The translations under genes and the position numbers were made by a program. A model generated the notes under the pieces. It ran no database searches. It was not told the DNA's origin and was given only the letters and a program-made list of their open reading frames with translations. 64,000 bases of DNA, taken from NCBI GenBank assembly GCA_001414485.1, contig LLEY01000036.1, forward strand, positions 372,001-436,000, written 5' to 3'. The stretch is from Calycina herbarum. Taxonomy: Eukaryota; Ascomycota; Leotiomycetes; Helotiales; Pezizellaceae. Below, piece after piece: positions 47,226 through 58,077 of the stretch (its first letter is position 1; every line of letters begins with the position of its first letter).

Positions 47226-47745
47226 ATGGAGTCCATACCTAGCCTCCTAGCCCAGAACCCGCTCGCCCAGGGGCTCAAGCAGTCCATCACGAGTTATGGA
47301 CCGCAGAGAATAGTGCTGGCTACATTATTCCCAAAATACACTCAATGAAGGAAAGCAACCCGAAACTCAACTTTCTGGACGTAGGTGCCGGCTCGGGAAG
47401 CAAATCTCCATCTCACCGCTATTGGCATCAACCCGGATATTCTACCACGAGCACGAATAGTCGCCAAGATGGTAGGAGTTACTAACATTACTTTTGAACA
47501 GGGTGATGCTCGTAAACTCTCCTACGCCAACGAAAGCTTCGATATCCCCCTTTGCCATCAGATATTTTACGATTTTCCCACGTCGAGGATTTCCAGGTTG
47601 CGAGTTTTTGTAGAGTCGGTAATTATCTTGTACACTTTACTTTTAGATCGTTCATTGTTCCCTTGCACTACAGATTGTACGACGCATTCAAACAACCCTC
47701 CGAAGCTATCTGGATGAGAATATCCCGTATAATAGCTTATAGGTA
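47226..47745 (+). pseudogene. Decayed SAM-dependent methyltransferase (UbiE/class I type)
   Basis: Fragments of a class I methyltransferase occur in order but in different frames. A start-like MESIPSLLAQNPLAQG at 47226 comes first. HHELWTAENSAGYIIPKI and the SAM-binding motif FLDVGAGSGS follow in a second frame. INPDILPRARIVAKMVGVTN and FEQGDARKLSYANESFDI come in a third frame, then HVEDFQVASF in a fourth. Between motif I and the INPDILPRA segment about 14 residues that normally form strand 2 are missing. Nothing recognisable follows the post-motif-III region, so the C-terminal half is lost. No intron arrangement would rejoin these pieces. The gene is dead or a truncated duplicate. In living fungal relatives such enzymes often modify secondary metabolites, but the substrate of this one cannot be told. 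Confidence 0.75.
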
Positions 47746-48093
47746 GAAGATCGTGGGGGAACGATGACCAAACTTACATATAGGAGTTAGGTTGTAAGTC
47801 CATTTTTATCTACTGCGGAATTGGTTTCTATAGGCAATGAGTGAGCTGTTTGAGAGGATATTTCCGAGCTAATATATTTCCAAGTTGAGGTGGCCTTCTA
47901 CTGTACAATCGGGTAGAGAGGTGCTGTGTAGAGAGATATCCGATCTTTACCTTAGGATTCATCAAAATTGGCGACGAGGAACTTGAGAGGTCATATTTCA
48001 CACGAGGTAGTTGTGTTGAGATGCGATTGTGGTATGTAACTGTAATAGCGGAGGCACTTAGGAAATAATGTTGATTCCCCTTCGCCCATCCCA

Positions 48094-49079
48094 TTAAATG
48101 AGAGCCTTAAACTCCTCAATCAATCCGTTCCACTCCCCTTCCCACTCGTCTCCATCGCACACCAATCCAGCAGCTCTTTCCAATCCCTGAATATCACCTG
48201 ACATGTGTTCCAAATTGGTCGTTCCATCAAGAATACTAATTCCTTGCACACCAAGAATAATCAGAGAATAAAGCGCTAAAGCCTCATCACCATCCAGCTT
48301 CTTCGCTAATGTTTGGACCGGCTTTGATTTCATTAACCCAGGATTTCCAGTAAGCGTCCAGAAAGACTCGTACAAAATTCCGTTGTTTTGACAGAACGAA
48401 CGAAGCTGTGAATCATGTCCAGTTGCTGGATAAAAGCGATTTTGGACTACACAAGGTGAAATGGGAGCTTTGTCGTATATGGCCATCAAATTTTTTAGAT
48501 CTGTGTTTGAAATTCCAAGACTTCGAATCTTAGTGGGGACGTAGGAGGCCAGAAGGGTAAAAGCGTCGATATTGAGCTCGAGAGTTGAGAGTGGGGAATG
48601 AAGTAGTAATGTGTCAATGTAAGGTTCTTCATCTGGTGAGAATCTGAAGTTTTTGAGTGACGACTTGATAGAATCTATGATTTGGGTCTCGAGGGGGGCA
48701 GAAGCATCAAACGGCATATTTTGTGGATCTTGGCCAGACGGTGGGGTATATTTTGTTTGAATCTATTTTGTTTTCGGTCAGAATAGCTTCATACTCATCT
48801 GACAGATGGGGAGGAATTTACATGTAACTCCTTCCTCGTGACAATTCCCTCGTCAATTGCTCGCTTTATTCCTTCACATACCAAATCCTCTCGATAATGG
48901 CGGGGTTGCGCAGCGGTATCGATCGCTCGAAATCCAGCTTTGATTGCCTCATATACCAATCCTGCTGTCCGCTCTTTCTTCCACGCGGTACCATAAATGA
49001 GTTTAGGTATCTTGACCTCCGGGTTTGCTTTTGGTGAGAATGACATGAGAAGAGTCGATTTTGAGGTTGAAGACGGCAT
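48094..49079 (-). CDS. Aldo/keto reductase family oxidoreductase
   Basis: NADPH-dependent carbonyl reductase of the aldo/keto reductase superfamily; the substrate is unknown. Two minus-strand exons, 48822-49079 and 48094-48762, flank a 59-base phase-0 intron and give 308 residues, a normal length. The (beta/alpha)8 barrel signature residues are in place. Asp is in GFRAIDTAAQ, Tyr in RHYRED, Lys in HIQTKYTPPSGQDP (made only after splicing), and His in DTLLLHSPL. VVQNRFYP and GISILDGTTNLEHM follow in the expected order. The start Met (MPSSTSKSTLLMSF) was preferred over an upstream in-frame Met at 49271 because the extra residues have no family resemblance. The second Met of MSFSPK is an alternative. 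It lies tail to tail with the dead methyltransferase and head to head with the ubiquitin-like/carrier gene. Confidence 0.92.
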
Positions 49080-49526
49080 GTTTCTGGCCCTGGCTATCTG
49101 AATTATTGTTCGATATAATTGAGGAACTCTCGGAGCAAGAATCATGGGTTCAGCTATAACTGCAGTGAGAATTTTAATGTAGGAAACAATTACAATATGT
49201 TCTTTGTTGATAGTTTGTATCGAGGTTACACAAGGTGAAACGTCATGACGCTTCGGGCATAACCCCAACACAATAAGTCCGATATGCTAAAGCGGCATGT
49301 CCCCTCTCGTTGATACAACTTCAATTGCATCAAAAAATACTTTCCTAAGATCAAGATTCATGGTCGGAGGAGCATATAGCTGGAAATATTTTTAGTAAGG
49401 AAGGTGGCTCAGCTGATGCCGATAAGAACTTGCTTTTTCTGTGCTACACGCTGCTTTTACCTCGCATCCGATCTTCAGCTTCAGCAATTCATCAATCCTT
49501 CATCTAAAACCACCAAATATGCAAAT
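49080..49526. promoter_or_regulatory. Divergent promoter region of the reductase and the ubiquitin-like/carrier gene
   Basis: 447 bases separate the two start codons. An in-frame Met extension of the plus-strand gene begins at 49404 and of the minus-strand gene at 49271, but neither extension resembles the family. No specific site could be recognised. Confidence 0.45.
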
Positions 49527-51448
49527 ATGTCCTTCGGCTTCTCGGCAGGCGACTTCATCGCGGCAGCGAACCTAATCAAAGATGTCATATCAGCAGTAAG
49601 CGGAAACTCGCGGTCGGAATATTTCGCCCTAGAACTAGAGTTACACGCCCTCCAACGAGCCTTATTTGAAATTGAACATCTCCGGTCGGTTGCGGGACAG
49701 GAAATAGCAGTTAATTCTGTGAAAGCTGCTGCTTTAATGTGTCAGTATCCCTTGGATGAGTTTTTGTCTAAGTTGAAGAGTTATGAAGCGGAGTTTTCGG
49801 ATCAGCCTGCTATGGGTAAGGATGGGAATGCGATGAAGCGTTTTGGGAAGAGCGTGAAATGGAAGTTTGATATGAGTGACGAAGTCTTGAAGTTACGTGC
49901 TTATATTTCGGGTCATGTGGGGAGTTTGAATATGCGGTTGACGACTTTGGGCTTGGAGATTATGGGGTCTGGTATGAGTGTTACTTCAGAAAGAGATAGG
50001 AAGATTCAAGCTGGTATGAAACGCCAGACCGAGTTGTTGGAGGTAAACAATCAAAAGGTGGGAAGTCTCTATGGACTTGTGTCTGGAAAGTTGATACCTC
50101 AGCTACTGGGCTTGACGAGCTTGGTAGGAAAAGTTTGGACTTCGAATATGCAGATTTTGTCTTACATAACGAGTATCCAGAATGGATCGACGAGTATCGA
50201 TCTACGACATACTTGGTTTCAAGAGCCAATAAAGTTGGAGGATGCTCTTGGTCGTCTCATACCGATTGCACCTGAATATGGATGGAATGTAAGAATCCTA
50301 CTTTACTCCATATATATGTGAGATACGGAACACTGAGGAGAAAACAGACATTCCAGGCGATTATAAAAGAACAATTCAAATGCGGACCGGGGCACGAGAA
50401 GGTCTATGCTGGCGAATATGAACTTTTCTGCACAGAAGATAGTTCAAAAATAATCACGGAGCAGACATTATCGCTTCTGAGACCAGGGGCCGGTATTACG
50501 ATGGCTGTGGTGATTGGGAGGGTTTGTTTTCTGCCATCAAACTATACTCATTGCTAACTTTCGTTTAGTACAAGCAGGGTCCGAAGGATATATGTCCGAG
50601 ACCTGGCTGTATTTCAAAGCTTCTCACCAGATGTAAAGCTGGTGGAATGATATGGTGAGGAGAAAAGATCCACTAGCTTGTATCTTCTAATCAGTAATGC
50701 GGAGAGACTAACTAGTCACGCATATAGTGGAAAATGCAAAGCATGGTTTGGGGAGACGCATAGACCTTTCCTAAAGCCTTTCCTTTGGTTTGATCCTGAG
50801 TACCTCGAGGAGAAACGACTAGAAAACAGCAGAGGAAAAGCTGGTGATTTTCTGCAAGATGTTATACGGAAAATGAGAGAGGATCGAAAGTGGTTCAAAA
50901 ACTTACGCGTGGACTTTACCGAAATGCCAACGGTTTTGGTTGTCCAAGATTGGCAGCCGACAAAAGCAAGAAATATGGTGTGCTCTCATCGGAAAAACGG
51001 AGAAGAATCAGGCCAACGAAGCTTGAGCAAGGAGCCAACTACTCAAGAACTCGACAGACAATGGTCAACCATTACTAAGGTCATTCATTCCACGCTTGAG
51101 CCATATCTCAATACAGTCCAGCTAGACGACGAGACACCCCTTCGGCAATTAGGCTTGGACTCAATCTTGGCAGCTGATGTATCGTACAGAGTGAAACGCG
51201 AGTTTCCTACAACAGATTTACACCTAGCTCATTTCCTGGAGAAGGGCGCGAATTTGGGATCTATAAAGAAGTCAATTTCTCACAACTCTCTTCAATACCC
51301 AAGGGAAAAGTGGACCAGTCTACAGCCATCCGAGAATTGTATTTTTGGACAGCCGGAGGAAGCAACGAACAACCGACATCGAATCGAGAAAGCTGCCTTA
51401 CTATACCCGCAAGAATCTTTTCCGGCGAGGAGCGCTCTGGCTCAGTAG
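49527..51448 (+). CDS. Fungal NACHT-associated N-terminal region + ubiquitin-like (ULD_2) + C-terminal acyl/peptidyl carrier domain
   Basis: Four plus-strand exons (49527-50288, 50348-50521, 50569-50654, 50716-51448) join in frame to 584 residues. Residues 1-150 begin MSFGFSAGDFIAAANLIKDV, the helical N-terminal region common in fungal STAND-related proteins. Residues 225-312 form a ubiquitin-like domain of the ULD_2 type, with WFQEPIKLEDALGRLIPIAP, then GPGHEKVYAGEYELF, then LRPGAGITMAVVIG. Residues 320-350 contain CPRPGC, GGMICH and KCKAWF, a likely zinc site completed by splicing exon 3 to 4. After RKWFKNLRV, residues about 453-528 read as a phosphopantetheine carrier domain. It has DDETPLRQLGLDSILAADVS with the attachment Ser at about 490, then SYRVKREF and LGSIKKSI. 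The carrier domain is unexpected in this family. The exon 3-4 intron (GTGAGG..CTAACTAG) is inferred; without it the protein stops at 50658 and the carrier frame would be a separate gene. Confidence 0.75.
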
Positions 51449-51532
51449 GGTTTCTAGAACAGTAAAAGAAGGCTGGTGCATGGCATTCGCTATTTCGAAT
51501 TGATTTGAAACGATCATCAATGACAATCGAAG

Positions 51533-52643
51533 CTAACTTGCTTTTCGGGGATTCCGTGGAGCCACAGAATGGGGGGACATACTCGAGTCCCTCCAGTCTT
51601 TGAATGTGGGATCAGTCAATAGCCATTCCCCAGTACCCTTAGCCACATCTTTTCTCATTTCATCATGATGTTGGGGATATGGTTGCATTGAAACCCAGTC
51701 TAATATATCGCGTCGTTTTGAATTTTCTAAATGATCTTGAATATCCCTGAGCTGATCTGACATGCGCACTATCGGACTATTGATCTGATGGAGTAGCGCA
51801 AGAAGACTTTCGTGTTGATAGTTTTGCGTTTCTGTGTGGACGAGACTGGAACACTGATAAACAAGTGCCTCCTATTTCACGATTGAGTTGATTTGGTCCT
51901 CGAAACTCGCTTTCCCGATGAGACCACTTTTGATCACACACTTTGCAAAACTGGATTCAAAGTACGCCGTAGCTTTCGAGAAATAAACCATAATGTCGAC
52001 GTATAAGTCCACTAAAGTATCTTTGAGCTCTCGAGAATCCGGGGTATCCTTTTGCAGATATAGCTGCTCAAAAAGAGCGTGGCGACATATCATTTGGGAA
52101 ATAGTGCTTGCACCCTCCACAACAAAAGCATGTTTCTGCATGTCGTTTACAGCAAACTGTTGGCTGGAAGTTAGCTACTGGCATATCTTGTAACAATAAT
52201 AGAAGGAAAAGGAGGGACGATTTAATTCAAAAAACTATTTCACTAACCTGTAATAAGAAACGAACTCCAGCCCATGGAAGAGCAGCATGTCCTGGATCAT
52301 ATTGAACAACCGTATCTCCAACTTGTTTAAACAAATCCACCCATTTGATGACGTTGCCCAAGAGCGCGCGCACAACCACCGTCTCCCCACTACTCCTTCT
52401 ATATTTCCACTTCTTGGAATCGCATTGTTGTCTTGAATTCTCTGCCACGTCTCGAAGTTCGGATAAAATCGTCAGCTTGCTAGAATTGAGGGCGAGTCGT
52501 TCGTGTTTCTTCAACTTTGATGCGGCGATGGCCCAAAGATCATTTCTACATGCTTGGGGTTCTGTCAGTAATGAAGCCTGGACAAGCGCGGGGTAATGAG
52601 AAACCAACCCTTTTGAACTTGATGCAAATTGTGGTTGAGCCAT
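51533..52643 (-). pseudogene. N-terminal half of a NACHT-type NLR, broken at the P-loop
   Basis: Minus-strand exons 52248-52643 and 51872-52156 join in phase 0. They encode the helical N-terminal domain of fungal NWD NACHT-NTPases, recognised from ALPWAGVRFLLQ followed after splicing by FAVNDMQKHAFVVEGASTIS and by FEQLYLQK. A TAG stop at 51872 ends the frame where a Gln or other residue is expected. The same frame then continues with LLALLHQINSPIVRMSDQL, RRDILDWVSMQPYPQHHDEM and TGEWLLTDPTFKDW, the typical run-up to the NTPase. At about 51555 a frame change occurs inside WLHGIP, exactly before the glycine-rich Walker A motif, and no NTPase or repeat domain follows. This is therefore a dead gene with at least one nonsense mutation, one frame change and a lost C-terminal two thirds. 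A short form of about 226 residues could still be made. Family function is self/non-self recognition. Confidence 0.8.
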
Positions 52644-53693
52644 GAGTTCTTGTTATTCTCAACATTATAAATGCAATGAAATGGAAAATTTGCCAAGTTT
52701 AAGAAGCGGACTTGGTAATATACATAGGTTGAAGACAGTGTCTAAAGAGGGCGTGGGGATGGCATACTCGCAAGGCTCTCTCGGCTGTGGCTGTGCAGTT
52801 CGTTTTTGCTTCTTACAGATGAAGTTCCTAGGTAGCTTATTACACCTCTGATTTTGTTGGTGCCCAGGAAATCTCTCATTTTTTCTTACGCGACACCCTA
52901 CGAAAGGACTACAACAACGTCTAGAAGAGACAAGAAAAATGTACAAAAAACATAGAACAAGTCTCTGACAGTTAATTAATAACACAATCGAAGCTCATCT
53001 ACTTTAATTGTCGTGTTGTAGTTTTATTCAGGATTTAAGACAGTTTATGGAGGGGGCACCGTCCCCGTAGTGCCAGGTCCTATACCGAAAAAAATCGGCA
53101 ACACCAAAACTTTGAGGCAATGCGTAAAGACCAAAGAGGAGAGGGAATAGAGAGGGGTGCCCGGGAAGTTCCACGTATAGAATGGGCAGAGAGAACATCC
53201 CATCATATTTGAACCACAGACCAGACTGTAGTCAAACATAAGGCAAAACATCGTATGAAAAATACCCAGAAAAAAAGGGGCGATTACAGCCTCCACAAAG
53301 AAATGCAGTATAGAATCAAGTCAGTAATACCCAGATACAGGGGGCTTTGGCAAAATCTTCGATTAATACCTAATAGTAGCAAAGAGGGAAAAGCCCCAGA
53401 CATTATTCCGCAAACTCCTCTAAACACCCCAAAAAGCAGATTCTTGCCTGACTGCCTTGAAAATGCATGGATATCCACAAACGCCTCTCCCAATCTTTAC
53501 TTTTCTTTCATCCTTTTCCCACTTGAACTTGGTGCTTTTCAGAAATATTCTTGATATGGGCGGAGAAGAATAGAGGAACGGAATGCAATGGAAAACATAG
53601 CGCAATCCACGCCATGAAATCCCATACATCCACCATCCACTCTTCCCTCCACCGCAAACGTAAAAACCACCACCCAGTCGCATCCTACCCTCT
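52644..53693. other. Intergenic region; no gene seen
   Basis: 1.05 kb between the NLR remnant (promoter side) and the 3' end of RPB4. A purine-rich strand with long A and G runs (53240-53300) occurs. Frames such as 53045-53296 and 53255-53554 have no recognisable features. Confidence 0.45.
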
Positions 53694-54678
53694 CTAATTT
53701 CCATAACCCATCAACTTGGTAATCTCATCCAACAACTCTTGCAATTCATCATCACTAATCTTATCTGTAAGACTAGGAATGAGAGTTTTTGCTTCTTCGG
53801 CTGTGTCGCAACATAATGAACCTATTTCTCAACCGTCAGCCTATTCCACTAACACATAACCAGTGCTTCAATGGATCCCATATGTATGTGTAGGGTGGAA
53901 AAAGGGACAAGAGCAAAATACCTAATTGCGCTCTCTCAAACTTTGCCAATGCCTTCTTTGCAGTCAACAATCTCTCTACAGCTTCAACATTTTCCTTTCG
54001 ACGGAAACGGGCGAAGTGTTCTAGGTATTGTGTTGTCTTTTGGAGGATTCTGTAGGCAGGGGAAATTAGTATATAGTTTTCCAAGAGCGCTTTAGCATCG
54101 AAAAATTGCGGATAGCAAGAGAACAACGAGAAAGATAGAGAGCGCCGCTAGCGCTCTTTATCTACTCAATATTTCGCCCATACGCAGTCCCCAGAACTTC
54201 CAAGATATCAAACTAGAATCTACCCCTCCATGCGAAACTGAGGAGAGCAAGAGAACAACGAAAAGATAGAGAGCAGCGACACAACGCTCTCCATCTAACC
54301 ACCATTCAACCTGCCCCCATGCGCAAGAACCCCCGGACTCCTACAATAGCAAACTCCCCTCTGCCCCTCCATTTGCTACCCATATGGTTCATCCTTAGTT
54401 CCAGAACACCCGTCATAACCCAAGTCCACATCGCCTTCTCTCCCTTCTATCTTCCCTCCCGCGCCCAGACAAATATCAAAACCAAAAACTTACTCAGTCT
54501 CATTGACATTCTTCCTATCAGCCTTCCTCTTCGCAACTAACGCATTAATAACCAGCGCAGCCTCACTATGCGTCAACGCATCCACATTCTGGAACTCGCC
54601 CAATCTTAACTCGCTCGCAGCTTCTTCGTCGCCTTGGGGGGCTTCGCGGGACCGGGAGGTGGGCGCTGGGGTAGCCAT
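53694..54678 (-). CDS. RPB4: DNA-directed RNA polymerase II subunit Rpb4
   Basis: Stalk subunit of RNA polymerase II that pairs with Rpb7 and acts in transcription initiation, export and mRNA decay. Three minus-strand exons, 54494-54678, 53922-54049 and 53694-53821, give 146 residues. The start is MATPAPTSRSREAPQ. Then come LGEFQNVDALTHSEAALVIN, the conserved N-terminal strand and helix that contacts Rpb7, and the second exon KTTQYLEHFARFRRKENVEA. The last exon is LCCDTAEEAKTLIPSL and LQELLDEITKLMGY, the HRDC-like helical bundle. The intron phases (2, 1) and the complete motif order support the model. Intron 1 is large for this genome (444 bases). The gene is transcribed divergently from TRS23 with 380 bases between starts. 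Confidence 0.94.
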
Positions 54679-55058
54679 GTTTGCGCTGGATTCTCGCGTT
54701 GACAAAGGCTGCAGTAGGGTGACCGTAGATGAGTTTTGGGATAGAGAGAACGAGAGGTTCTTGGTAGTCGAGGACGAGGTTGGCGGTAATGTGTATGGCT
54801 GTCGAGAGGAAGACTTGGTGGGGTTGCTGTCGCGTGAAAGAGAAGCTTTGAAGCCCAGGTAAAAGCTTCCCTCTAGCCTCGTCAAAATCCGGGGAAATGT
54901 GACGACCGATCAACCAAACAACAACCAATGCGCCATTCACTCTCACACTCACCACAACCTCCCAATTGATCCCCCAATACCTCGCACCTCTCTAAATTAC
55001 GTATCTCCAGCTCCAGCTCCAGCTTCGCGAACAATACCCTCGAAACCACGAAGACAAA

Positions 55059-55652
55059 ATGTACGTTTCCAGATGGTGGTTTTTTGGACAAAGAGTGATG
55101 TTGACCAAAACAATAGGGTTGTCTACGCCCTAATCATAATCAACAAAGCCGGCGGTCTAGTCTACCAACGCGACTTCGCAGAAGGTCTCAACAAACTAAG
55201 CATAAACGATTACCTCGTCCTAGCAGGAACCTTTCACGGGTACACTCTCCCAAACCCCATTTCCCCATTGCCCTCCTCTCTCCTTCCCCCCTCCATTTCC
55301 ACCCAAACTAACACCTCCCAGTATACACGCAATCTCCACGCGCCTAAACCCCCTTTCTCCCAACTCTTCCCAGTCCACCACATCTTCCTCGCGCCCTCCC
55401 CCGCCTTCAGGTATCGAAGTCCTAGAAACCGAAAACTTCCGTCTCCAATGCTTCCAAACCCTTACCGGCACAAAGTTCCTCCTCTTCACTGAACCACAGC
55501 AACCGAATATCGAGAAGATAATGGGTACGATATATGGACTGTATGCGGATTACGTAATGAAGAACCCTTTTTACAGTCTGGAGATGCCAGTGAGATGTGA
55601 GGGGTGGGAGAGGAGGCTTGTGAGGGAGATTAGGGGGGTCAATTCACGATGA
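55059..55652 (+). CDS. TRS23: TRAPP complex subunit Trs23 (TRAPPC4)
   Basis: Longin-fold core subunit of the TRAPP tethering complexes, which act as guanine-nucleotide exchange factors for Ypt1/Rab1 in ER-Golgi and Golgi traffic. Exons 55059-55060, 55117-55239 and 55322-55652 encode 151 residues. The first coding exon contributes only the A and T of the start codon; a 56-base GTACGT..ATAG intron separates them from the G. The mature start is MVVYALIIINKAGGLVYQRD, the typical first strand of the family. LAGTFHGIHAI then crosses intron 2, a Ser/Pro-rich loop follows, and then VLETENFRLQCFQTLTGTKF, IYGLYADYVMKNPF and YSLEMPVRCEGW. Retaining the first intron would instead give MYVSRWWFFGQ, which then falls out of frame, so splicing is required for the correct start. 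Length and motifs are normal for fungi. Confidence 0.92.
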
Positions 55653-56095
55653 TGGGTTTGAGTAAGGGGAGCATGTTGAACTCTTATCTAGAGGGAGCGG
55701 AAGGGATTTTCAGGGTGAGGCCATCACGATTGAGGGCTGGGCGTCAGGTTATGGGTCTTAAGAGGGGCGAGAGATAGCCAGCTGTTTGCTCAATGAAGGG
55801 CCAGGCCGAAGGGGCGAAGCAATCTATCTCTACCCCAACATGAAGAGAGAAAGAAGAAACGTCTAGACATCATGAATTTGGAATGGTCCTGTCTGGACCC
55901 AACAGGAAGAGGATTCGTGAGGAAGGGCCCGGAATTGCAGCAAGCAAGAGGCAAATAGAAGAACTAGTCAGAGGAACAGAAATCAGAGCCCAAGGTCTCA
56001 TATTAAAGAATAAAGTCCTTAGCCCTTTGCACCATCATGGCAATATCTATTGGTACATCCCAACGCCATCCGCAATGCAATACTTCCTCCAGAAT
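55653..56095. other. Convergent intergenic region; no gene seen
   Basis: 443 bases between the tail of TRS23 (plus) and the tail of RPN10 (minus); contains only 3' flanks as far as can be seen. Confidence 0.5.
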
Positions 56096-57043
56096 CTATG
56101 CAGTATCCATTTTATCATCACCATCCTTGTCCTTTTTGTCGTCCTTCGATCCGCTTGCCTCTCCATCCTTATTCAATAAAGGTTGTGAAGCCTCGTCCTC
56201 TTCCTTGATTTCCGGTAACGCAGCCTTGGCTTCTGCCTCCGCCTTATCTTTATTCTGTTTCTCAACTCTCGCCTTTTCTTCCTCCATCGACATGCGTAAT
56301 GCCAAAGCAAGTTCTGGGTCCACACTAGGATCGATACCAAATTCAAAAGCACCAGTGTCACCGCCTTCAGCGGCACCTCCCATTCCACCCGGCGCAGCAG
56401 ATCCGTCACCATTCAGTATGGGGCTTGTAACCAGTTGGTCGCTAAGAAGTCCAGGCCCGGGTTGGATAATTGCCAAATGTGATCCCTCACTACTCTTAAC
56501 CGCCTCGTTGAAAGCCGTTAACTTCTTAGTCGTGCCGTCATCCAACTCTCCAAATGCCACGAAGTCGATGTTTACTCCAATCTTCTTCATCTTCTTGGCT
56601 AGTTTGATGAGAGTTTTGTCGTCTTCGGGTATGGCGCTGCAGGTAAAGACGATGATTCGCTGTTTCTGTGCTTTGTTTTGTCGATGTTTGAGTGCCAACT
56701 AGAATAAATCAGTCTCCTTCCCCTTCACATACTACCCACAGAAAATACTCACACCTGCGATCTGTATCCCCGTAGCAAGATGACTCTCCCCTCTAATCTT
56801 CGACTTTGTGCGATGTAAACCCTCCAATATCTTTCCGTGGTCCGTTGTCAAAGTGACGAGAACCTCCGGGCCTTTGCCTCCCATGCTCATCAGTCCTACC
56901 GATGATTCGGGGTTGCCTTGTGTGATTGCGGAGAAGATGAGAGATACGGCATCGGATTGGGCTTCGAATCTTGTGGGCGTGTAGTCTCCGTTTCGACTGC
57001 TTTCGCTGTTGTCCACTACTATCATTACTGCTTCGAGACCCAT
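56096..57043 (-). CDS. RPN10: 26S proteasome regulatory subunit Rpn10 (ubiquitin receptor)
   Basis: Subunit of the 19S cap that binds polyubiquitin chains and stabilises the lid-base contact. Exons 56753-57043 and 56096-56698 (54-base phase-0 intron) give 297 residues. The von Willebrand A domain begins MGLEAVMIVVDNSESSRNGD and runs to about residue 190. It includes SVGLMSMGGKGPEVLVTLT, GESHLATGIQIAG, LALKHRQNK created at the splice junction, and IDFVAFGELDDGT. A Gly-rich linker leads to one ubiquitin-interacting motif, DPELALALRMSMEEEKARV (about residues 220-240). The C terminus is acidic and Lys/Asp-rich, ending KMDTA. A single UIM is the usual fungal arrangement. All parts are intact. Confidence 0.96.
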
Positions 57044-58077
57044 CTTGTTTGTGGTGCCTCGTGAAGAGGATTTGTTGGGAGGTTGAGTAGGTTAGGTATC
57101 GGAGGGAATTGGAGGGTGGGTGGATTTGATGGGTGGATGGTGAGTTTGGGGAGTTTGTTTGGTTGTTGTTGCGAATGTGTACATGAATTCAGGTAGCTAT
57201 TGTATTGCGAAGCTCTCTGGTTTAGCGCGTTTAGCGCCCGAGGTTGGTCACAGCGCCTTGGGCTTTCTTATGGAGCCTCAACTTGCAGTGAACCCAAAGC
57301 ATGTCGAAAATCAACAGAGAATTAAAACAAACTATGCTGACGGAACCATTTACTTTACTTATTTTTCAACTCTGATGCATTTATCAAGTTTGACGCGTGT
57401 CTGCTTACCACTAGCCCTTATCCTCTCTTCTCCTCTGGCCAGCTTCCGTTCCTCTATTTTTCTCCTCTCTCTTACTGCCACTGCTTATTCTTTTCCTTTC
57501 TATTCCACTCGGATGCTTAACTAATAAGCGTGCCTTTTGGATTCTGATTCTTGAATTTGTTGATAGGACTACCTTTAATTGATGAATACTTCCCACGTCT
57601 ATCTTCTAGAAGGGCCCGCCCGGGCTTTTCAGCACCTTGGAAGAAACTTGTTTTTGCCGCAAATATTCTTACACTACTTTGTATTTGGCCATGAAAGAAA
57701 ACAGCTTTCAACATCTTCATACTTGAAGGAATTGTCAAGTGAGAAAGTATCTTATAAAGCTGATTTATTAGCAAGCAACAGTCAAAAACAAGACTCCTTC
57801 TTTTCGAATACGTACAGTACAATATACTACAAAGCAAAAGAGACTTGCTTCAAGTGAAGTAATTGTTGTTATACTCGGATCAAAAATGCCAGGTCAGATT
57901 CGATTTATCAACTCTTGGTTATTTAGAACCCCGGCAGGGGTAAGATTTCCTGAACAAAATGCTTGGCGCCACCTGCCCCGCCATCAACATCGATATCCCC
58001 TCCATCAACTGCCTTCAAGTAGCTACTAAACACACCCAACTATCCACAACCAAACAATCACAAGATACCCATACAAA
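57044..58077. other. Intergenic region; divergent promoters of RPN10 and TMA22
   Basis: About 1 kb with no recognisable gene. The frames 57159-57524 and 57517-57837 are without features. A 10-base run CCCGCCCGGG occurs at about 57617-57626. A pyrimidine-rich stretch lies at 57415-57500. Confidence 0.45.

Noticed and set aside
49404..49526. Upstream in-frame Met of the ubiquitin-like/carrier gene
   Set aside because: The 41 extra residues do not resemble the family, whose members begin MSFGFS-like.
50656..50658. TGA stop as the true end of the ubiquitin-like gene
   Set aside because: Splicing GTGAGG..CTAACTAG (50655-50715) removes it, stays in frame and completes a Cys-rich motif and the RKWFKN segment seen in the family; kept as an alternative.
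54490..54885. 131-codon minus-strand extension upstream of RPB4
   Set aside because: The extra N-terminal residues are low-complexity Ser/Thr; the conserved Rpb4 start is the Met at 54678.
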